Below, in pieces: positions 8,846-17,860 of a stretch of 64,000 nt of DNA; the first letter of the stretch is position 1, and every line of letters begins with the position of its first letter. Below the pieces are notes generated by a model, which saw only the letters and a list, made by a program, of their open reading frames with translations, was not told the DNA's origin and ran no database searches. Source of the stretch: Pseudocalidococcus azoricus BACA0444 (lineage in GTDB: Bacteria > Cyanobacteriota > Cyanobacteriia > Thermosynechococcales > Thermosynechococcaceae); NCBI RefSeq assembly GCF_031729055.1, contig NZ_JAVMIP010000001.1, forward strand, positions 248,001 through 312,000, written 5' to 3'. A program made the translations under genes and the position numbers.

Positions 8846-9253
8846 TGATAAAATCAAACCTTTTTTCCAACAGATGGCCCCTTGGTTTGGCCCATGACCA
8901 CCTTGGAGCGACTTTAATTCCACCCTATCAATTTTCAATCCTGATCGGGCTTAGCCCCAGGCCCAATTTATGTGGCGTTGGGCAAGTTTTCATGAATGTC
9001 TAAATAAACAGGGATGATTGGTACGATTTTTAAAGCCTGCCCTATCTCATCAGGATATGTCTCTCACCCATGACATCATTTTCCAATGTGATCACTGATT
9101 AAGATTCCAGAAATTGTTGAATGCAAACTCCTCAACCAATTGGGCTGCCGACAAGTTGCTCTTGATCGGAGCGGCAAGGATGAGCGGCGAGAAATTTTTA
9201 TTTTCAACACAAAATATCTGCCATGCAGGGCTAAGTTACCTTGAAATGTTAAG
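8846..9253. other. intergenic stretch with a coding-like fragment
   Basis: About 408 bp between two minus-strand genes; it should contain the RDD gene's promoter. On the plus strand 9098-9244 is an open, protein-like stretch (VECKLLNQLGCRQVALDR then RREIFIFNTKYLPC) with no ATG, GTG or TTG start and an in-frame TGA just upstream, so it looks like a gene remnant. I recognise no family. Confidence 0.35.
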
Positions 9254-10810
9254 TTACGTAGAAAAATTTACTGCGATTGGGTCATAGCCCAACTGTTGGG
9301 TCAGGCGTTGGCGGGCTAATTCCCGATAGTCCCAAAAATGTTCCCCAGCAGCACAGAGGCCAAGATAGAGATGCAACACTTCTGGCTTTTTGGAGATAAT
9401 AATCCAAAGTTGTACCCAAAACTGCCCCCGAATTTCCGACCGGCGTAGCCCTTGATGCCAAATGAGTTGCATGATCAGTCGCAGGCCTTGACTCAGGGAA
9501 AATTGCATCACCTGTTTCCGATTTTGGGGGGAACGAATCTGGAGGCATTGGTATAAACAGCGTCTGAGGTAATGTCTGGGTTCGTACATTGTCCAAAAAC
9601 CAGAAACATATTCCCGAGCAATATCCGCTACGGGGCGAGTCGGGATAAAGTTCATCAGAGTATTTTGATCCCCGGTCAGAGGGCTATTGCTTTCTACTAA
9701 GCGATGCTCTTGTTTGAGGCGATCCCAGAGGGCTGTGTTGGGTAAGGCCTGGAGAATCCCTAACATTGGCTGGGGAATGTTGGTTTGGGCAACAAAGGCC
9801 TGGATCCGCTCACCGGCCCCGCTGCGTTCCCCATCAAACCCCAAAATAAATCCGGCATAAATCAACAAACCTGCCTCGTTAATTTTTTGGCAAGCTGCAA
9901 TCAAAGGGTTACGGGTATTTTGGACTTTACGCGCGACCTGTAAACTGTCTTGATCTGGGGTTTCAATGCCGAGAAAAACCGCATAGAATCCGGCTTCCCG
10001 CATCAGTTGGAGTAGTTCATCATCTTCGGCCAGATTAACCGATGCTTCAGTAATAAAGGCAAAGGGATAGTGGTGTGACTTCATCCACGGAATCAAGGTG
10101 CGGAGAAATCGTTTGACATTTCGCTGGTTGCCAATAAAATTATCATCCACCACAAAGAGCGAGCCCCGCCAACCCAAGTCATACAAGGTTTGTAACTCCG
10201 CCAGAGCTTGTTCCGGTTCTTTGGTGCGAGGTTTACGGCCATAGAGGGAGATAATATCGCAAAATTCACAGTTAAAGGGGCAACCGCGGGAAAACTGGAT
10301 GGCCATCATTAAATAAGCATTTCGTTGCAGCAGATCAAAACGGGGCCGGGGACTTTGGCTAACATCGGGTTTTTCTAGAGACCGAAATACACCCTGGGTT
10401 TCCCCCCGATTCCAGGCCGCGAGAAACTGGGGCACCGTCATTTCCCCTTCATCTAAAACGAGGAAATTAGCGCCTGCGGCCAAGGCATCTTCAGGGACAG
10501 AGGTGGGGTATGGGCCACCGACGGCAACGGGTTTTCCCAACTGCACTGCCTTATGAATCAAGGCCTGGAAATCGGGTTTTTGCACCAACATGGCCGAAAG
10601 AATCACTAAATCACACCAGGCCCAGTCAGCCTCCGATTCACAGCCAACATTCCGATCAAAAAATCGTATCTCCCAGTCTTCAGGTAAGAGCGCGGCAACG
10701 GTAATAATTCCCAAGGGTGGAATCACAGCCTTCAAGCCCGCCAATTTCATAAATCGGTCGTATGACCAGAAGGACTGGGGAAATTGAGGATAGAGTAACA
10801 GAGCGTTCAT
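9254..10810 (-). CDS. B12-binding-domain radical SAM protein
   Basis: A 518-aa enzyme with an N-terminal cobalamin-binding-like Rossmann domain (residues about 1-140, including VAVGGPYPTSVPEDAL and FLVLDEGE) followed by a radical SAM core. The 4Fe-4S motif is FSRGCPFNCEFCDI (CxxxCxxC, residues about 174-187). The C-terminal about 130 residues match the extension common in DUF4070-type members. Relatives include methyltransferases and ring-modifying enzymes; the substrate cannot be told from sequence. The gene is solitary, with no pathway partners adjacent. Confidence 0.88.
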   Translation of the reverse strand: MNALLLYPQFPQSFWSYDRFMKLAGLKAVIPPLGIITVAALLPEDWEIRFFDRNVGCESEADWAWCDLVILSAMLVQKPDFQALIHKAVQLGKPVAVGGPYPTSVPEDALAAGANFLVLDEGEMTVPQFLAAWNRGETQGVFRSLEKPDVSQSPRPRFDLLQRNAYLMMAIQFSRGCPFNCEFCDIISLYGRKPRTKEPEQALAELQTLYDLGWRGSLFVVDDNFIGNQRNVKRFLRTLIPWMKSHHYPFAFITEASVNLAEDDELLQLMREAGFYAVFLGIETPDQDSLQVARKVQNTRNPLIAACQKINEAGLLIYAGFILGFDGERSGAGERIQAFVAQTNIPQPMLGILQALPNTALWDRLKQEHRLVESNSPLTGDQNTLMNFIPTRPVADIAREYVSGFWTMYEPRHYLRRCLYQCLQIRSPQNRKQVMQFSLSQGLRLIMQLIWHQGLRRSEIRGQFWVQLWIIISKKPEVLHLYLGLCAAGEHFWDYRELARQRLTQQLGYDPIAVNFST

Positions 10811-10982
10811 GCATTCCCTCCCACAGAGCTATTGCTGTTGATCAACAAGGAAGCATGATCATCACTCAATGATGAGTTAATGACAAATAAATCTTATTTC
10901 TGAGTCGTTTCTCATTACCTCAAATATAAGTCAGGCCAGCTGGGTGACTGAGGCAAAATAATCTGAATCAAGTAAACGTTAT

Positions 10983-11123
10983 TTATTCATGGAAATGGGA
11001 TATAAACTGACTGGACAGGCCTGGGCCGTCATGGCGTTTGGGGTCTTTTTTCGGTTTCTTAGAGCCATCTGTAGGAGCTTTAGGCTTTTTGGTTTCTTTA
11101 TTTCCCTTTTTTTCTTTTGGCAT
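10983..11123 (-). CDS. small lysine-rich protein, 46 aa
   Basis: A very basic, hydrophilic peptide beginning MPKEKKGNKETKKPKAP and rich in Lys, Pro and Asp, with no predicted fold. The same KEKKGNKE-KKPK opening is found in small conserved bacterial proteins of unknown function. The ATG at 11123 has a good upstream GGAG site (TTGGAGTGATATC before ATG), so the longer open frame to 11204 is not used here. It lies 108 bp downstream of the stress-type gene on the same strand and may be coexpressed with it. Confidence 0.7.
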   Translation of the reverse strand: MPKEKKGNKETKKPKAPTDGSKKPKKDPKRHDGPGLSSQFISHFHE

Positions 11124-11231
11124 GATATCACTCCAATGAATCGGTTGTGCTTGAACTGATGTCGTTAGGCAGATATAAAAATTAATAACTCTTAAATCAG
11201 GCATAACACTAGGCTACCATTCGGATCCCGT

Positions 11232-11861
11232 TTAAGGGGTAACAACCTGATTAATCCGATGGCCAATGTTGTGAAGTAGATTGTGGGCCTGGATAATATT
11301 CGCCTCACTCCCAACGAGTAAAACCACAAACTTACCCGCTTTAATTTCAGCTTCATAATTTGTTGCTTCGCTGCTGGTAATACCCAGTTCGACCAAGGCA
11401 ATCGCTAATCCACCCGATTGATAAATATGCGGCCAATTCAGTACACCTATACCAGCATCGGGAGATTGGTAGTTCTGACCAATAATGGCAATTTTGTCCG
11501 CACCTAAACCTGCTGATTTCATCTCTGAAACCATCCGCTCTGCTTCTGGAAGGGTGGCGAAAATATCAATAATTGTGTAAGTATTCGTCATGGTTGAACT
11601 ATTGCAGCTAGCGAAGAGATCACCGGGTGTTTCAGCGTACATTTCCGGTTCCGAGGCGTAGTTATTGACCAATCCTTCTTTATCAACGGTGTAGCCACCG
11701 GTTGTATCAATGCTATCGAGACCTTCAGTGTTCTCAGGAATACGTTTATAAACATCGCCTTCCCGATCCTTGCGAGCCGCAGTTTCGGCTGGAATGAGGT
11801 GAGCATCGTAGGAATCAGGCGTGGACTCGTGCAGGGTTGGATTGTTGGTTGTAGCACTCAT
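11232..11861 (-). CDS. general-stress / low-temperature-induced-type protein
   Basis: A 209-aa protein in two parts. The N-terminal 90 residues are hydrophilic and probably disordered. Residues about 92-200 form a domain like the general stress protein 17M fold: YTIIDIFATLPEAERMVSEM, then ADKIAIIGQNY and a glycine-poor end KAGKFVVLLVGSEANIIQAH. In cyanobacteria similar proteins are annotated as low-temperature or stress-induced. Typical members carry two membrane helices or glycine-zipper segments between these motifs; here that part is short. Function unknown. Confidence 0.65.
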   Translation of the reverse strand: MSATTNNPTLHESTPDSYDAHLIPAETAARKDREGDVYKRIPENTEGLDSIDTTGGYTVDKEGLVNNYASEPEMYAETPGDLFASCNSSTMTNTYTIIDIFATLPEAERMVSEMKSAGLGADKIAIIGQNYQSPDAGIGVLNWPHIYQSGGLAIALVELGITSSEATNYEAEIKAGKFVVLLVGSEANIIQAHNLLHNIGHRINQVVTP

Positions 11862-12481
11862 AATTATTCTCCCATAGATTAGAGATTAACTGTTTTTACA
11901 AGTGAGCCAGAGTAAAGGTTTTTGAAAAATCTTTTCATCAGCTCAATGGGAGGAAGAGAGACAGAGATTAATTCTATCTCTCTAGCCAGGAAATTGCGTA
12001 AAGGCTGGAATCACACCAGGCAGTGCTTGCAATTTCAGTAGTAACTTACACAGGGATTAATACAGAGTTGATAGGATTGACACTGCATTGAACCTGGTAG
12101 TTGTTATTAGTCATTAAGTATGACAGCCCATTGTTCTAAATCGAGTTGATGTTATTGTTTGAATTAATGTAGTAGGCTTGATTTAGATTACCTATCACGA
12201 TAGAGAGTGCCAATCTAGTCATGGTTAATTATCCTTGGATAGTTCTACACAAGTGATGATGCATTGTCGTGATGAATAAACTGGTAATGCCTCAGAATAT
12301 TGTGTTCAAATGGATGTAGAGAGATATTGCGTTTAATGAAGGACTTGCACGCTGTATTACCGTCGTCGTGTGAGAAAAGACCCAATCCGGTCAGTACTAC
12401 AGTCGCGTTGTCCGAAGGATCGTATCTGATGTTATACAGTGATCCTTAGCGGTACTGGCTATTTACCCTGAAGCTGAGTCT
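11862..12481. other. long intergenic stretch, nothing coding seen
   Basis: A 620-bp gap between divergent genes, rich in A/T, with stops in all frames. It should contain both promoters. A TTGACA element near 12078 is followed about 19 bp later by TGTTAT, a possible but poorly spaced promoter. No tRNA, repeat or hairpin terminator was recognised. A regulatory RNA cannot be excluded. Confidence 0.5.
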
Positions 12482-13522
12482 ATGAGTAATTCCCCACCGG
12501 CCCCTCCTAAGACTGCCTGGATTAGTCGAGTCTGGACAATAGCCCAACCAGTTCTGGTGCGAGAAAGTATTGTCATTCTCCAAAGTGTGATCAAAGGGGG
12601 CGAAATTCTCCTCAGTCGTTTAGAAACTCGCTCCGGTCAACTCCAATTACCGGCCCCTAGCCCTGAATCCTCCTATCTTCTCAAGGCTCAACCCTGGTTC
12701 CAAACTCTCGGGGCAAAGTGGTGGCAATTGATGGCCTGGTTACGGGGCAAACTCCCCTCGGCCTGGCAAGGAAAACTGACCGAAACAGGCTTAACGGCAA
12801 TTTTTATCGGCATTCTTTTAATTTTCCTCTGGCCTGGCCCCAGTCAATCCCCGGCCACACCCCCGCCCCCGAAAACTCGCCCGACTCCAATCCTCGCGCC
12901 GCCGCCAGCCCAAACCACCGTCTTGGTTAAACCCCGCCCGGCCCCCAATGCCCTGCCCCCGGTTGAGTTAGCCCCTGAACAGACCCCATCAGAAACTCCT
13001 CCCACAGAAATCATTGAGCCTGAGCCGCCCCCGGAAACTAACCTGATCGGGACTGCTCCACCAACCATCAGTGATCAGCCAGACCTTGAGACTCCAGTAG
13101 AGCCAACCCTGACCCCTGCACCCGCCGAAGCGATCCCCCCTGGAGGAGCAGCAATAGAAGTACCTGAACCTGTGATTGCGGTTGAAGATGCTCCCATTGT
13201 TCCCCAACTTAGCCCTGCGGAAGCTGCCTTAGCCGATGCTCAGAATCAACTGCTGGGGATTAGTGACCGCTATCGGCATGGCCTGGTGGCAGATTTGGTC
13301 TTGGATCAAACCACAGGGGCAGCCCGATTGACCTTCAACCCGGCCTGGTATGACCTCTCTCCCTCAGCGCAGGATGGCCTGGCCCAAGAGCTTTGGCAGC
13401 GAAGTCATGAACTGGAATTTGCTAAGTTGCTGATTACAGACACAGCCGGACAAGTACTTGTGCGCCCGCCAATTATTGGGCAAAAACCAGTGATTGTGCA
13501 TCGGGTGGCCACCGTTCCCTAA
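12482..13522 (+). CDS. proline-rich single-span membrane protein
   Basis: A 346-aa protein of unknown function. Residues about 1-95 are cytoplasmic-type; one membrane helix, LTAIFIGILLIFLWPGP, lies near residues 103-120. A long, Pro/Glu/Thr-rich linker (about 120-245) follows, with PPPPKTRPTP and PEPPPETN. The C-terminal domain (about 250-340) contains ALADAQNQLLGISDRYRHGL and LLITDTAGQVLVRPPIIG. The layout, a membrane anchor plus flexible spacer plus folded periplasmic domain, resembles cyanobacterial envelope proteins. No family name can be given. Confidence 0.75.
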   Translation: MSNSPPAPPKTAWISRVWTIAQPVLVRESIVILQSVIKGGEILLSRLETRSGQLQLPAPSPESSYLLKAQPWFQTLGAKWWQLMAWLRGKLPSAWQGKLTETGLTAIFIGILLIFLWPGPSQSPATPPPPKTRPTPILAPPPAQTTVLVKPRPAPNALPPVELAPEQTPSETPPTEIIEPEPPPETNLIGTAPPTISDQPDLETPVEPTLTPAPAEAIPPGGAAIEVPEPVIAVEDAPIVPQLSPAEAALADAQNQLLGISDRYRHGLVADLVLDQTTGAARLTFNPAWYDLSPSAQDGLAQELWQRSHELEFAKLLITDTAGQVLVRPPIIGQKPVIVHRVATVP

Positions 13523-13554
13523 AATAAAGACATTTAAGACTTCAGGAGGACATG

Positions 13555-14136
13555 ATGGCCCGGACAGAATCAACCATGCTGGAACTCGGCATCCCAGCCC
13601 CAGATTTTGCCTTGCCTGATGTTGTGACGGGAAACATCATTAGCCTCAGTAGTTTTGCCCATGAAAAAGCCCTCTTGGTGATGTTCATTTGCCGCCATTG
13701 CCCCTATGTCAAGCACGTGGAGGTAGAATTGGCCAAAATTGGCCTGGATTACAAGGGCCAGGGCCTGGGAATTGTGGCGATCAGTGCCAATGATGCGGCG
13801 GCTTACCCGGATGATAGTCCTGCTTCTTTGAAAGAGATGGCCGAAACATTAGGCTTTGTGTTCCCCCTCTGCTATGACGAAACCCAAAAAGTGGCCCAGG
13901 CCTACACCGCCGCCTGTACTCCAGATTTCTTTCTCTTTGATTCTGACCGGAAGTTAGCCTATCGGGGACAGTTAGATGAGAGCCGCCCCCGCAATGACGC
14001 GCCTGTGACGGGGAAAGACTTACGAGCTGCCATTGATCAGGTCTTAGCCGATCAAATCCCCGATCCCCATCAAATTCCCAGCCTGGGGTGCAATATTAAA
14101 TGGATTCCGGGCAACGAACCTGATTACTACGGTTAA
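13555..14136 (+). CDS. thioredoxin-like redoxin (AhpC/TSA superfamily)
   Basis: A 193-aa cytosolic thioredoxin-fold protein: LGIPAPDFALPDVVTG at the N-terminus, then FICRHCPYVKHVEVEL with a CxxC-type active site (Cys-Arg-His-Cys), and a cis-Pro region YTAACTPDFFLFD. It belongs to the widespread group of redoxin-domain proteins with a CPYVK motif, thought to act in thiol or peroxide chemistry; the true substrate is unknown. AGGAGG at 13544-13549 is too close to the ATG at 13552, so the second ATG at 13555 is chosen. Confidence 0.85.
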   Translation: MARTESTMLELGIPAPDFALPDVVTGNIISLSSFAHEKALLVMFICRHCPYVKHVEVELAKIGLDYKGQGLGIVAISANDAAAYPDDSPASLKEMAETLGFVFPLCYDETQKVAQAYTAACTPDFFLFDSDRKLAYRGQLDESRPRNDAPVTGKDLRAAIDQVLADQIPDPHQIPSLGCNIKWIPGNEPDYYG

Positions 14137-14182
14137 ACCCGAAACCGCTAGACTAAGCAAAACACGAGGATACAGAAGCACT

Positions 14183-14353
14183 ATGTTTAATTTGGGTTGG
14201 CCTGAGGTGGCGATTGCGGTGGTGGTGGCCATTGTTATTTTCGGCCCGCAGAAACTCCCAGAATTGGGTCGCTCCTTAGCTAAGACTTTTTTGGGATTTA
14301 AGTCCGAAATTCAACCCGGCCCTACCCGTAAACCCGATGATGATCCGGCCTAA
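14183..14353 (+). CDS. tatA: Sec-independent translocase subunit TatA/E, 56 aa
   Basis: A small protein-translocation subunit. It starts MFNLGWPEVAIAVVVAIVIF, a single N-terminal membrane helix, followed by the diagnostic FGPQKLPELGRSLAK hinge and amphipathic helix, then a short acidic tail PDDDPA. TatA homologues oligomerise to let folded twin-arginine proteins across thylakoid and plasma membranes. At 56 residues it is shorter than most TatA, lacking the long charged tail, but all functional parts are present. It sits between the redoxin and larB on the same strand, 21 nt before the larB ATG. Confidence 0.9.
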   Translation: MFNLGWPEVAIAVVVAIVIFGPQKLPELGRSLAKTFLGFKSEIQPGPTRKPDDDPA

Positions 14354-14374
14354 GAACCCTAGGGATTGATCAGA

Positions 14375-15145
14375 ATGGGGCATCTAGAATCATTGCGGGA
14401 ATTGCTGACGGCTGTAGCCCAAGGATCGGTGTCTCCAGACCAGGCCTGGGATAAGCTGAAATATTTATCCTACGAACCAGTGGGAAATTTTGCCAAGCTG
14501 GATCATCATCGGGCCATCCGTACAGGCTTTCCCGAAGTGATTTGGGGCCCAGGTAAAACAACTGCCCAACTGGTTGAGATTTTCCAGGCCATGCGGGCCC
14601 ATCATCCCTGTGTCATGGCCACGCGGATCACGGCTGAGGTCTTTGGGGAACTCAATGCGATCTTACGCGATCTTTATTATTTTCCAGCGGCTCGGATTTG
14701 TAGCACCGCAGATGTGGCTATGCCGAGATTTCCGGGCACTATTGGCCTGTTAGCAGCCGGAACCGCAGATTTAGCTGTAGCCGAAGAAGCCGCCATCACT
14801 GCCGGGTTACATGGGTTTGCCATTCAGCGGTTTTGGGATGTGGGGGTGGCTGGGATTCACCGTCTCTTGAGTGTCCGCGAACAATTAAACCAGGCCCAGG
14901 TGTTGATTGTGGTGGCGGGGATGGAGGGGGCCTTAGCCAGTGTTGTCGCTGGATTGGTGGATGTGCCCGTGATTGCAGTCCCGACCAGTATTGGCTATGG
15001 GGCCAGTTTTGGCGGCTTGGCTCCGTTGTTGACGATGTTAAACTCCTGTGCACCGGGAATTGGGGTCGTCAATATTGATAATGGCTTTGGGGCAGCAGTC
15101 TTGGCAGGACAAATTATCCGAGCGGCAACGAAGCTCCCTCATTGA
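14375..15145 (+). CDS. larB: nickel pincer cofactor biosynthesis protein LarB
   Basis: PurE-like enzyme that carboxylates and hydrolyses nicotinic acid adenine dinucleotide, the first step to the nickel pincer nucleotide of lactate racemase-type enzymes. The protein of about 256 aa has the LarB N-terminal KLKYLSYEPVGNFAKLDHHR and FPEVIWGPGKT motifs and a C-terminal PurE fold with VVAGMEGALASVVAGLV and VPTSIGYGASFGGLAPLL. TTG at 14366 precedes ATG at 14375, which has AGGG about 10 nt upstream. larC and larE are not in the window. Confidence 0.92.
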   Translation: MGHLESLRELLTAVAQGSVSPDQAWDKLKYLSYEPVGNFAKLDHHRAIRTGFPEVIWGPGKTTAQLVEIFQAMRAHHPCVMATRITAEVFGELNAILRDLYYFPAARICSTADVAMPRFPGTIGLLAAGTADLAVAEEAAITAGLHGFAIQRFWDVGVAGIHRLLSVREQLNQAQVLIVVAGMEGALASVVAGLVDVPVIAVPTSIGYGASFGGLAPLLTMLNSCAPGIGVVNIDNGFGAAVLAGQIIRAATKLPH

Positions 15146-15236
15146 TGATGCTCTTGATTTCCGAGCGAGAGCAATTGTTGTTAATGGGCGAGAACCGGAT
15201 ACAGCCGCGATATATGATACTGGGAAGATTCTTTGA
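15146..15236 (+). pseudogene. possible gene remnant after larB
   Basis: Immediately after larB a different plus-strand frame, running through the larB end to a TGA at 15234-15236, reads LIDDALDFRARAIVVNGREP and then DTAAIYDTGKIL. This is protein-like but has no start of its own outside larB. It could be the tail of a lost gene fused to larB by a deletion. A second frame at 15142-15324 is also open but its composition is less convincing. Family unknown. Confidence 0.25.
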
Positions 15237-15336
15237 TGATTATTCAACCGTGCAAAGAACACTCGGGATCCTCACGGCCTGGCATTGTGATGATTCTGTT
15301 GATTATTTTGAAATACTCAGTTAAGTCCTAACGTCC

Positions 15337-17211
15337 ATGTGGCCCAAACGTACCGATCTCCAAAAGGCATGGCGTTATTTCCAGGCCCAACGCTGGCAGG
15401 AGGCTGAACAAATTGCCCAAAAAGCAATCAAAGAACGCCCCCAGGCCGAGGCCTATTATTTGTTGGGGTTAATTGCCAGCAAAGCTGAAGATTGGTTAAA
15501 TGCCCGCCGTCAGTTTCAAAAAGCGGTGGATTTGGATCCCTGGTATGCCCCGGCCCAATACTCCTTGGGATTACTCCTCCATCAGTTGGGTTTGACCGTA
15601 GCGGCGATTCCCCATTACACCAAGGCCGTGGAAATTAAGCCGGATTGGGCCGAGGCGCAGATCAATTTGGGAAATGCCCATCTAGATTTGGCCCAGTTAG
15701 ATCAGGCGATTCAGAGTTACCAAGCGGCCTTAACGGCTCAACCCGATGCTGCCACAGCGATGTTTAACATGGGCACGGCCTTTCAGGCTAAAGGGTTATT
15801 GACGGAAGCCCTGGCCTGTTATGAACAAGCCCTGCAATTTAATCCCCAAGATAGTGATGCCCATAACAACCTGGGCAGTTTGTATGTGGAAATGAATCGC
15901 TATCCGGAAGCCTTGGGGCACTTTGACCAGGCCTTGACAGTTGATCCCCACCATGTCAAAGCAGCCTTTAATCGCGGGCGGATTTTCCAGCAACAGCAAC
16001 AAATGGATCAGGCGGCCGAAATTTATCAACAGGTCTTGGAGCTTGAACCGGATTTGGTGGCGGCCCGCTTAGAACTAGCCCACATTTACCTTGGACAAGG
16101 TCGCTATGACTTGGCAATGGGGGCCTATCAAACCTGCTTAAAATATGACCGCAACTTAGCAATGGCCCACAATGGCCTGGGCACAACCCTCCTCGAACAG
16201 GGACATTTAGAACCCGCCCTGCAAGCCTTTGACCAGGCCTGTCAACTCAGTCCCGAAGATGGGGATATTCGCTTGAACCGGGCGATGACGTTACTCCTGA
16301 AGGGGGATTACAAACGGGGTTGGGCGGAATATGAATGGCGCTGGCAACACTCACAGGCAACCTTGCACAGTTTTGAGCAACCGGCCTGGGATGGGCAACC
16401 CCTAGAAGGACGCACCCTCCTGATTTATGCCGAACAGGGCCTGGGAGATGTGATTCAATTTAGTCGCTACTTACCCTGGCTGCAAACCTTGGGTGGCCCC
16501 ATCCTCTTGGAAACGCCCTTACCCCTCTATCGCCTTTTGCAGCCCTTAAATTCTCACTTTACCCGGATCCCCCAGGGACAGCCCCTACCCAAATTTGACT
16601 GTCATGCCCCCTTGCTAAGTCTGCCGTTTCTTTTGGGCTTAGAAACCATTCCCCCACCCCTTTCTCTCTTGACAACATCGGGTTTAGAGGTCAGTCGGGT
16701 TAGCGGTTATCCCCAAGAAGCAGCCGAGAATCTCCGGGTAGGCCTGGTTTGGCAGACTAGTGCCCACAGTCCAACTGCCCCCAAACGTTCCTGCCCCCTG
16801 GAGTTACTTCTTCCCCTCGCCTCCATACCAGAGATCTCCCTGTTCAGTTTACAAAAGGACATAACATTGGCTGAAGGGACTCAATTGGCCCAAGCTGGAA
16901 TCTTTGACTGTTCCCCCCACCTGGAGGATTTTGCGGATACGGCGGCCTGGCTGAGACATTTAGATTTAGTCATTAGTGTCGATACCGCAGTGGCCCATTT
17001 GTCAGGCTCTTTGGGGATGCCCACTGCTATTTTGCTGCCCTTTATCCCCGATTGGCGCTGGCAATTAAAACGTCCCGACTCGCCTTGGTATCCGACTGTG
17101 CAACTGTTCCGGCAAACCCAGGCCAATGCTTGGCAAACGGTCATACCTCAGATCAAAGACTTAATATTGAGGGGCATTTCTATGAAAAAATCGAGGATGA
17201 CTAAAATTTAA
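15337..17211 (+). CDS. TPR protein fused to a GT9-like glycosyltransferase domain
   Basis: A 624-aa protein. Residues about 1-330 hold eight or nine tetratricopeptide repeats (for example AEAYYLLGLIASKAEDW, DAHNNLGSLYVEMNRYPEAL). Residues about 340-610 resemble glycosyltransferase family 9 (heptosyltransferase-like): LIYAEQGLGDVIQFSRYLPW, LRVGLVWQTSAHS and VISVDTAVAHLSGSLGMPT. Such TPR-GT fusions are common in cyanobacteria and proteobacteria, and may modify proteins or surface glycans. The substrate is unknown. The ATG at 15337 is the only good start. Confidence 0.85.
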   Translation: MWPKRTDLQKAWRYFQAQRWQEAEQIAQKAIKERPQAEAYYLLGLIASKAEDWLNARRQFQKAVDLDPWYAPAQYSLGLLLHQLGLTVAAIPHYTKAVEIKPDWAEAQINLGNAHLDLAQLDQAIQSYQAALTAQPDAATAMFNMGTAFQAKGLLTEALACYEQALQFNPQDSDAHNNLGSLYVEMNRYPEALGHFDQALTVDPHHVKAAFNRGRIFQQQQQMDQAAEIYQQVLELEPDLVAARLELAHIYLGQGRYDLAMGAYQTCLKYDRNLAMAHNGLGTTLLEQGHLEPALQAFDQACQLSPEDGDIRLNRAMTLLLKGDYKRGWAEYEWRWQHSQATLHSFEQPAWDGQPLEGRTLLIYAEQGLGDVIQFSRYLPWLQTLGGPILLETPLPLYRLLQPLNSHFTRIPQGQPLPKFDCHAPLLSLPFLLGLETIPPPLSLLTTSGLEVSRVSGYPQEAAENLRVGLVWQTSAHSPTAPKRSCPLELLLPLASIPEISLFSLQKDITLAEGTQLAQAGIFDCSPHLEDFADTAAWLRHLDLVISVDTAVAHLSGSLGMPTAILLPFIPDWRWQLKRPDSPWYPTVQLFRQTQANAWQTVIPQIKDLILRGISMKKSRMTKI

Positions 17212-17236
17212 TGTCTCAGAAATTTTCTAGCCCCCC

Positions 17237-17860
17237 ATGCTAACGGCTTTCACTGCGGGACTTTTGCTGATTACGGTTTCCGAAATTGGCGATAAAACTT
17301 TTTTCATTGGGGTGATTCTTGCGACCCGCCACCCTAAACGTTGGGTATTTCTTGGGGCCTGGCTAGCCTTATCCCTGATGACGATTCTTTCGGTGCTGAT
17401 GGGACAAGTTTTAGCTCTGTTGCCGCCTCAATATACTCGCTATGGGGCAATTGGCTTGTTTATGTTTTTTGGCTTGCGGTTGCTTTACCAGGCCTGGAAA
17501 ATGCCCGCCCAAGGAGTCGCTGCTGAAACGGCTGAAGCTGAAGAACTGGTGGAAAAGGCGGAAAAAGAGATGAGTCCGCGTCAGGCTAACTCGGCTTGGG
17601 CGATTGTCGGTGAGGCTTTTACCTTGACATTTCTGGCGGAATGGGGCGACCGGACTCAAATTGCAACGCTCACCTTGGCTGCGGCCCAAAATCCCTGGGG
17701 GGTGGCCTTAGGGGCAATTACTGGCCATGGAATTTCCACCTTGATTGCGGTGGTCGGGGGTGGTCTCTTGGCGGGGCGGATTTCCGAGCGGAACATTACC
17801 CTCTTGGGGGGCATCCTATTTCTTATCTTTGCTATGGTGATGTGGGTTGAGGGTATTTAG
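17237..17860 (+). CDS. mnx: TMEM165/GDT1-family manganese exporter (Mnx-like)
   Basis: A 207-aa membrane transporter with six helices in two homologous halves, each carrying the cation-binding signature: SEIGDKT (residues about 16-22) and AEWGDRT (about 134-140). A charged loop, AETAEAEELVEKAEKEMS, separates them. In Synechocystis the homologous thylakoid/plasma-membrane protein (Mnx/SynPAM71) removes excess Mn2+ from the cytoplasm; a Ca2+/H+ role has also been discussed for the family. The Mn role here is by homology. The TonB-like gene begins right after the stop. Confidence 0.88.
   Translation: MLTAFTAGLLLITVSEIGDKTFFIGVILATRHPKRWVFLGAWLALSLMTILSVLMGQVLALLPPQYTRYGAIGLFMFFGLRLLYQAWKMPAQGVAAETAEAEELVEKAEKEMSPRQANSAWAIVGEAFTLTFLAEWGDRTQIATLTLAAAQNPWGVALGAITGHGISTLIAVVGGGLLAGRISERNITLLGGILFLIFAMVMWVEGI

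Noticed and set aside
15142-15324. 60-codon frame beginning MMMLLISEREQLLL
   Set aside because: Overlaps the larB end and a more protein-like frame covers the same bases; no family.
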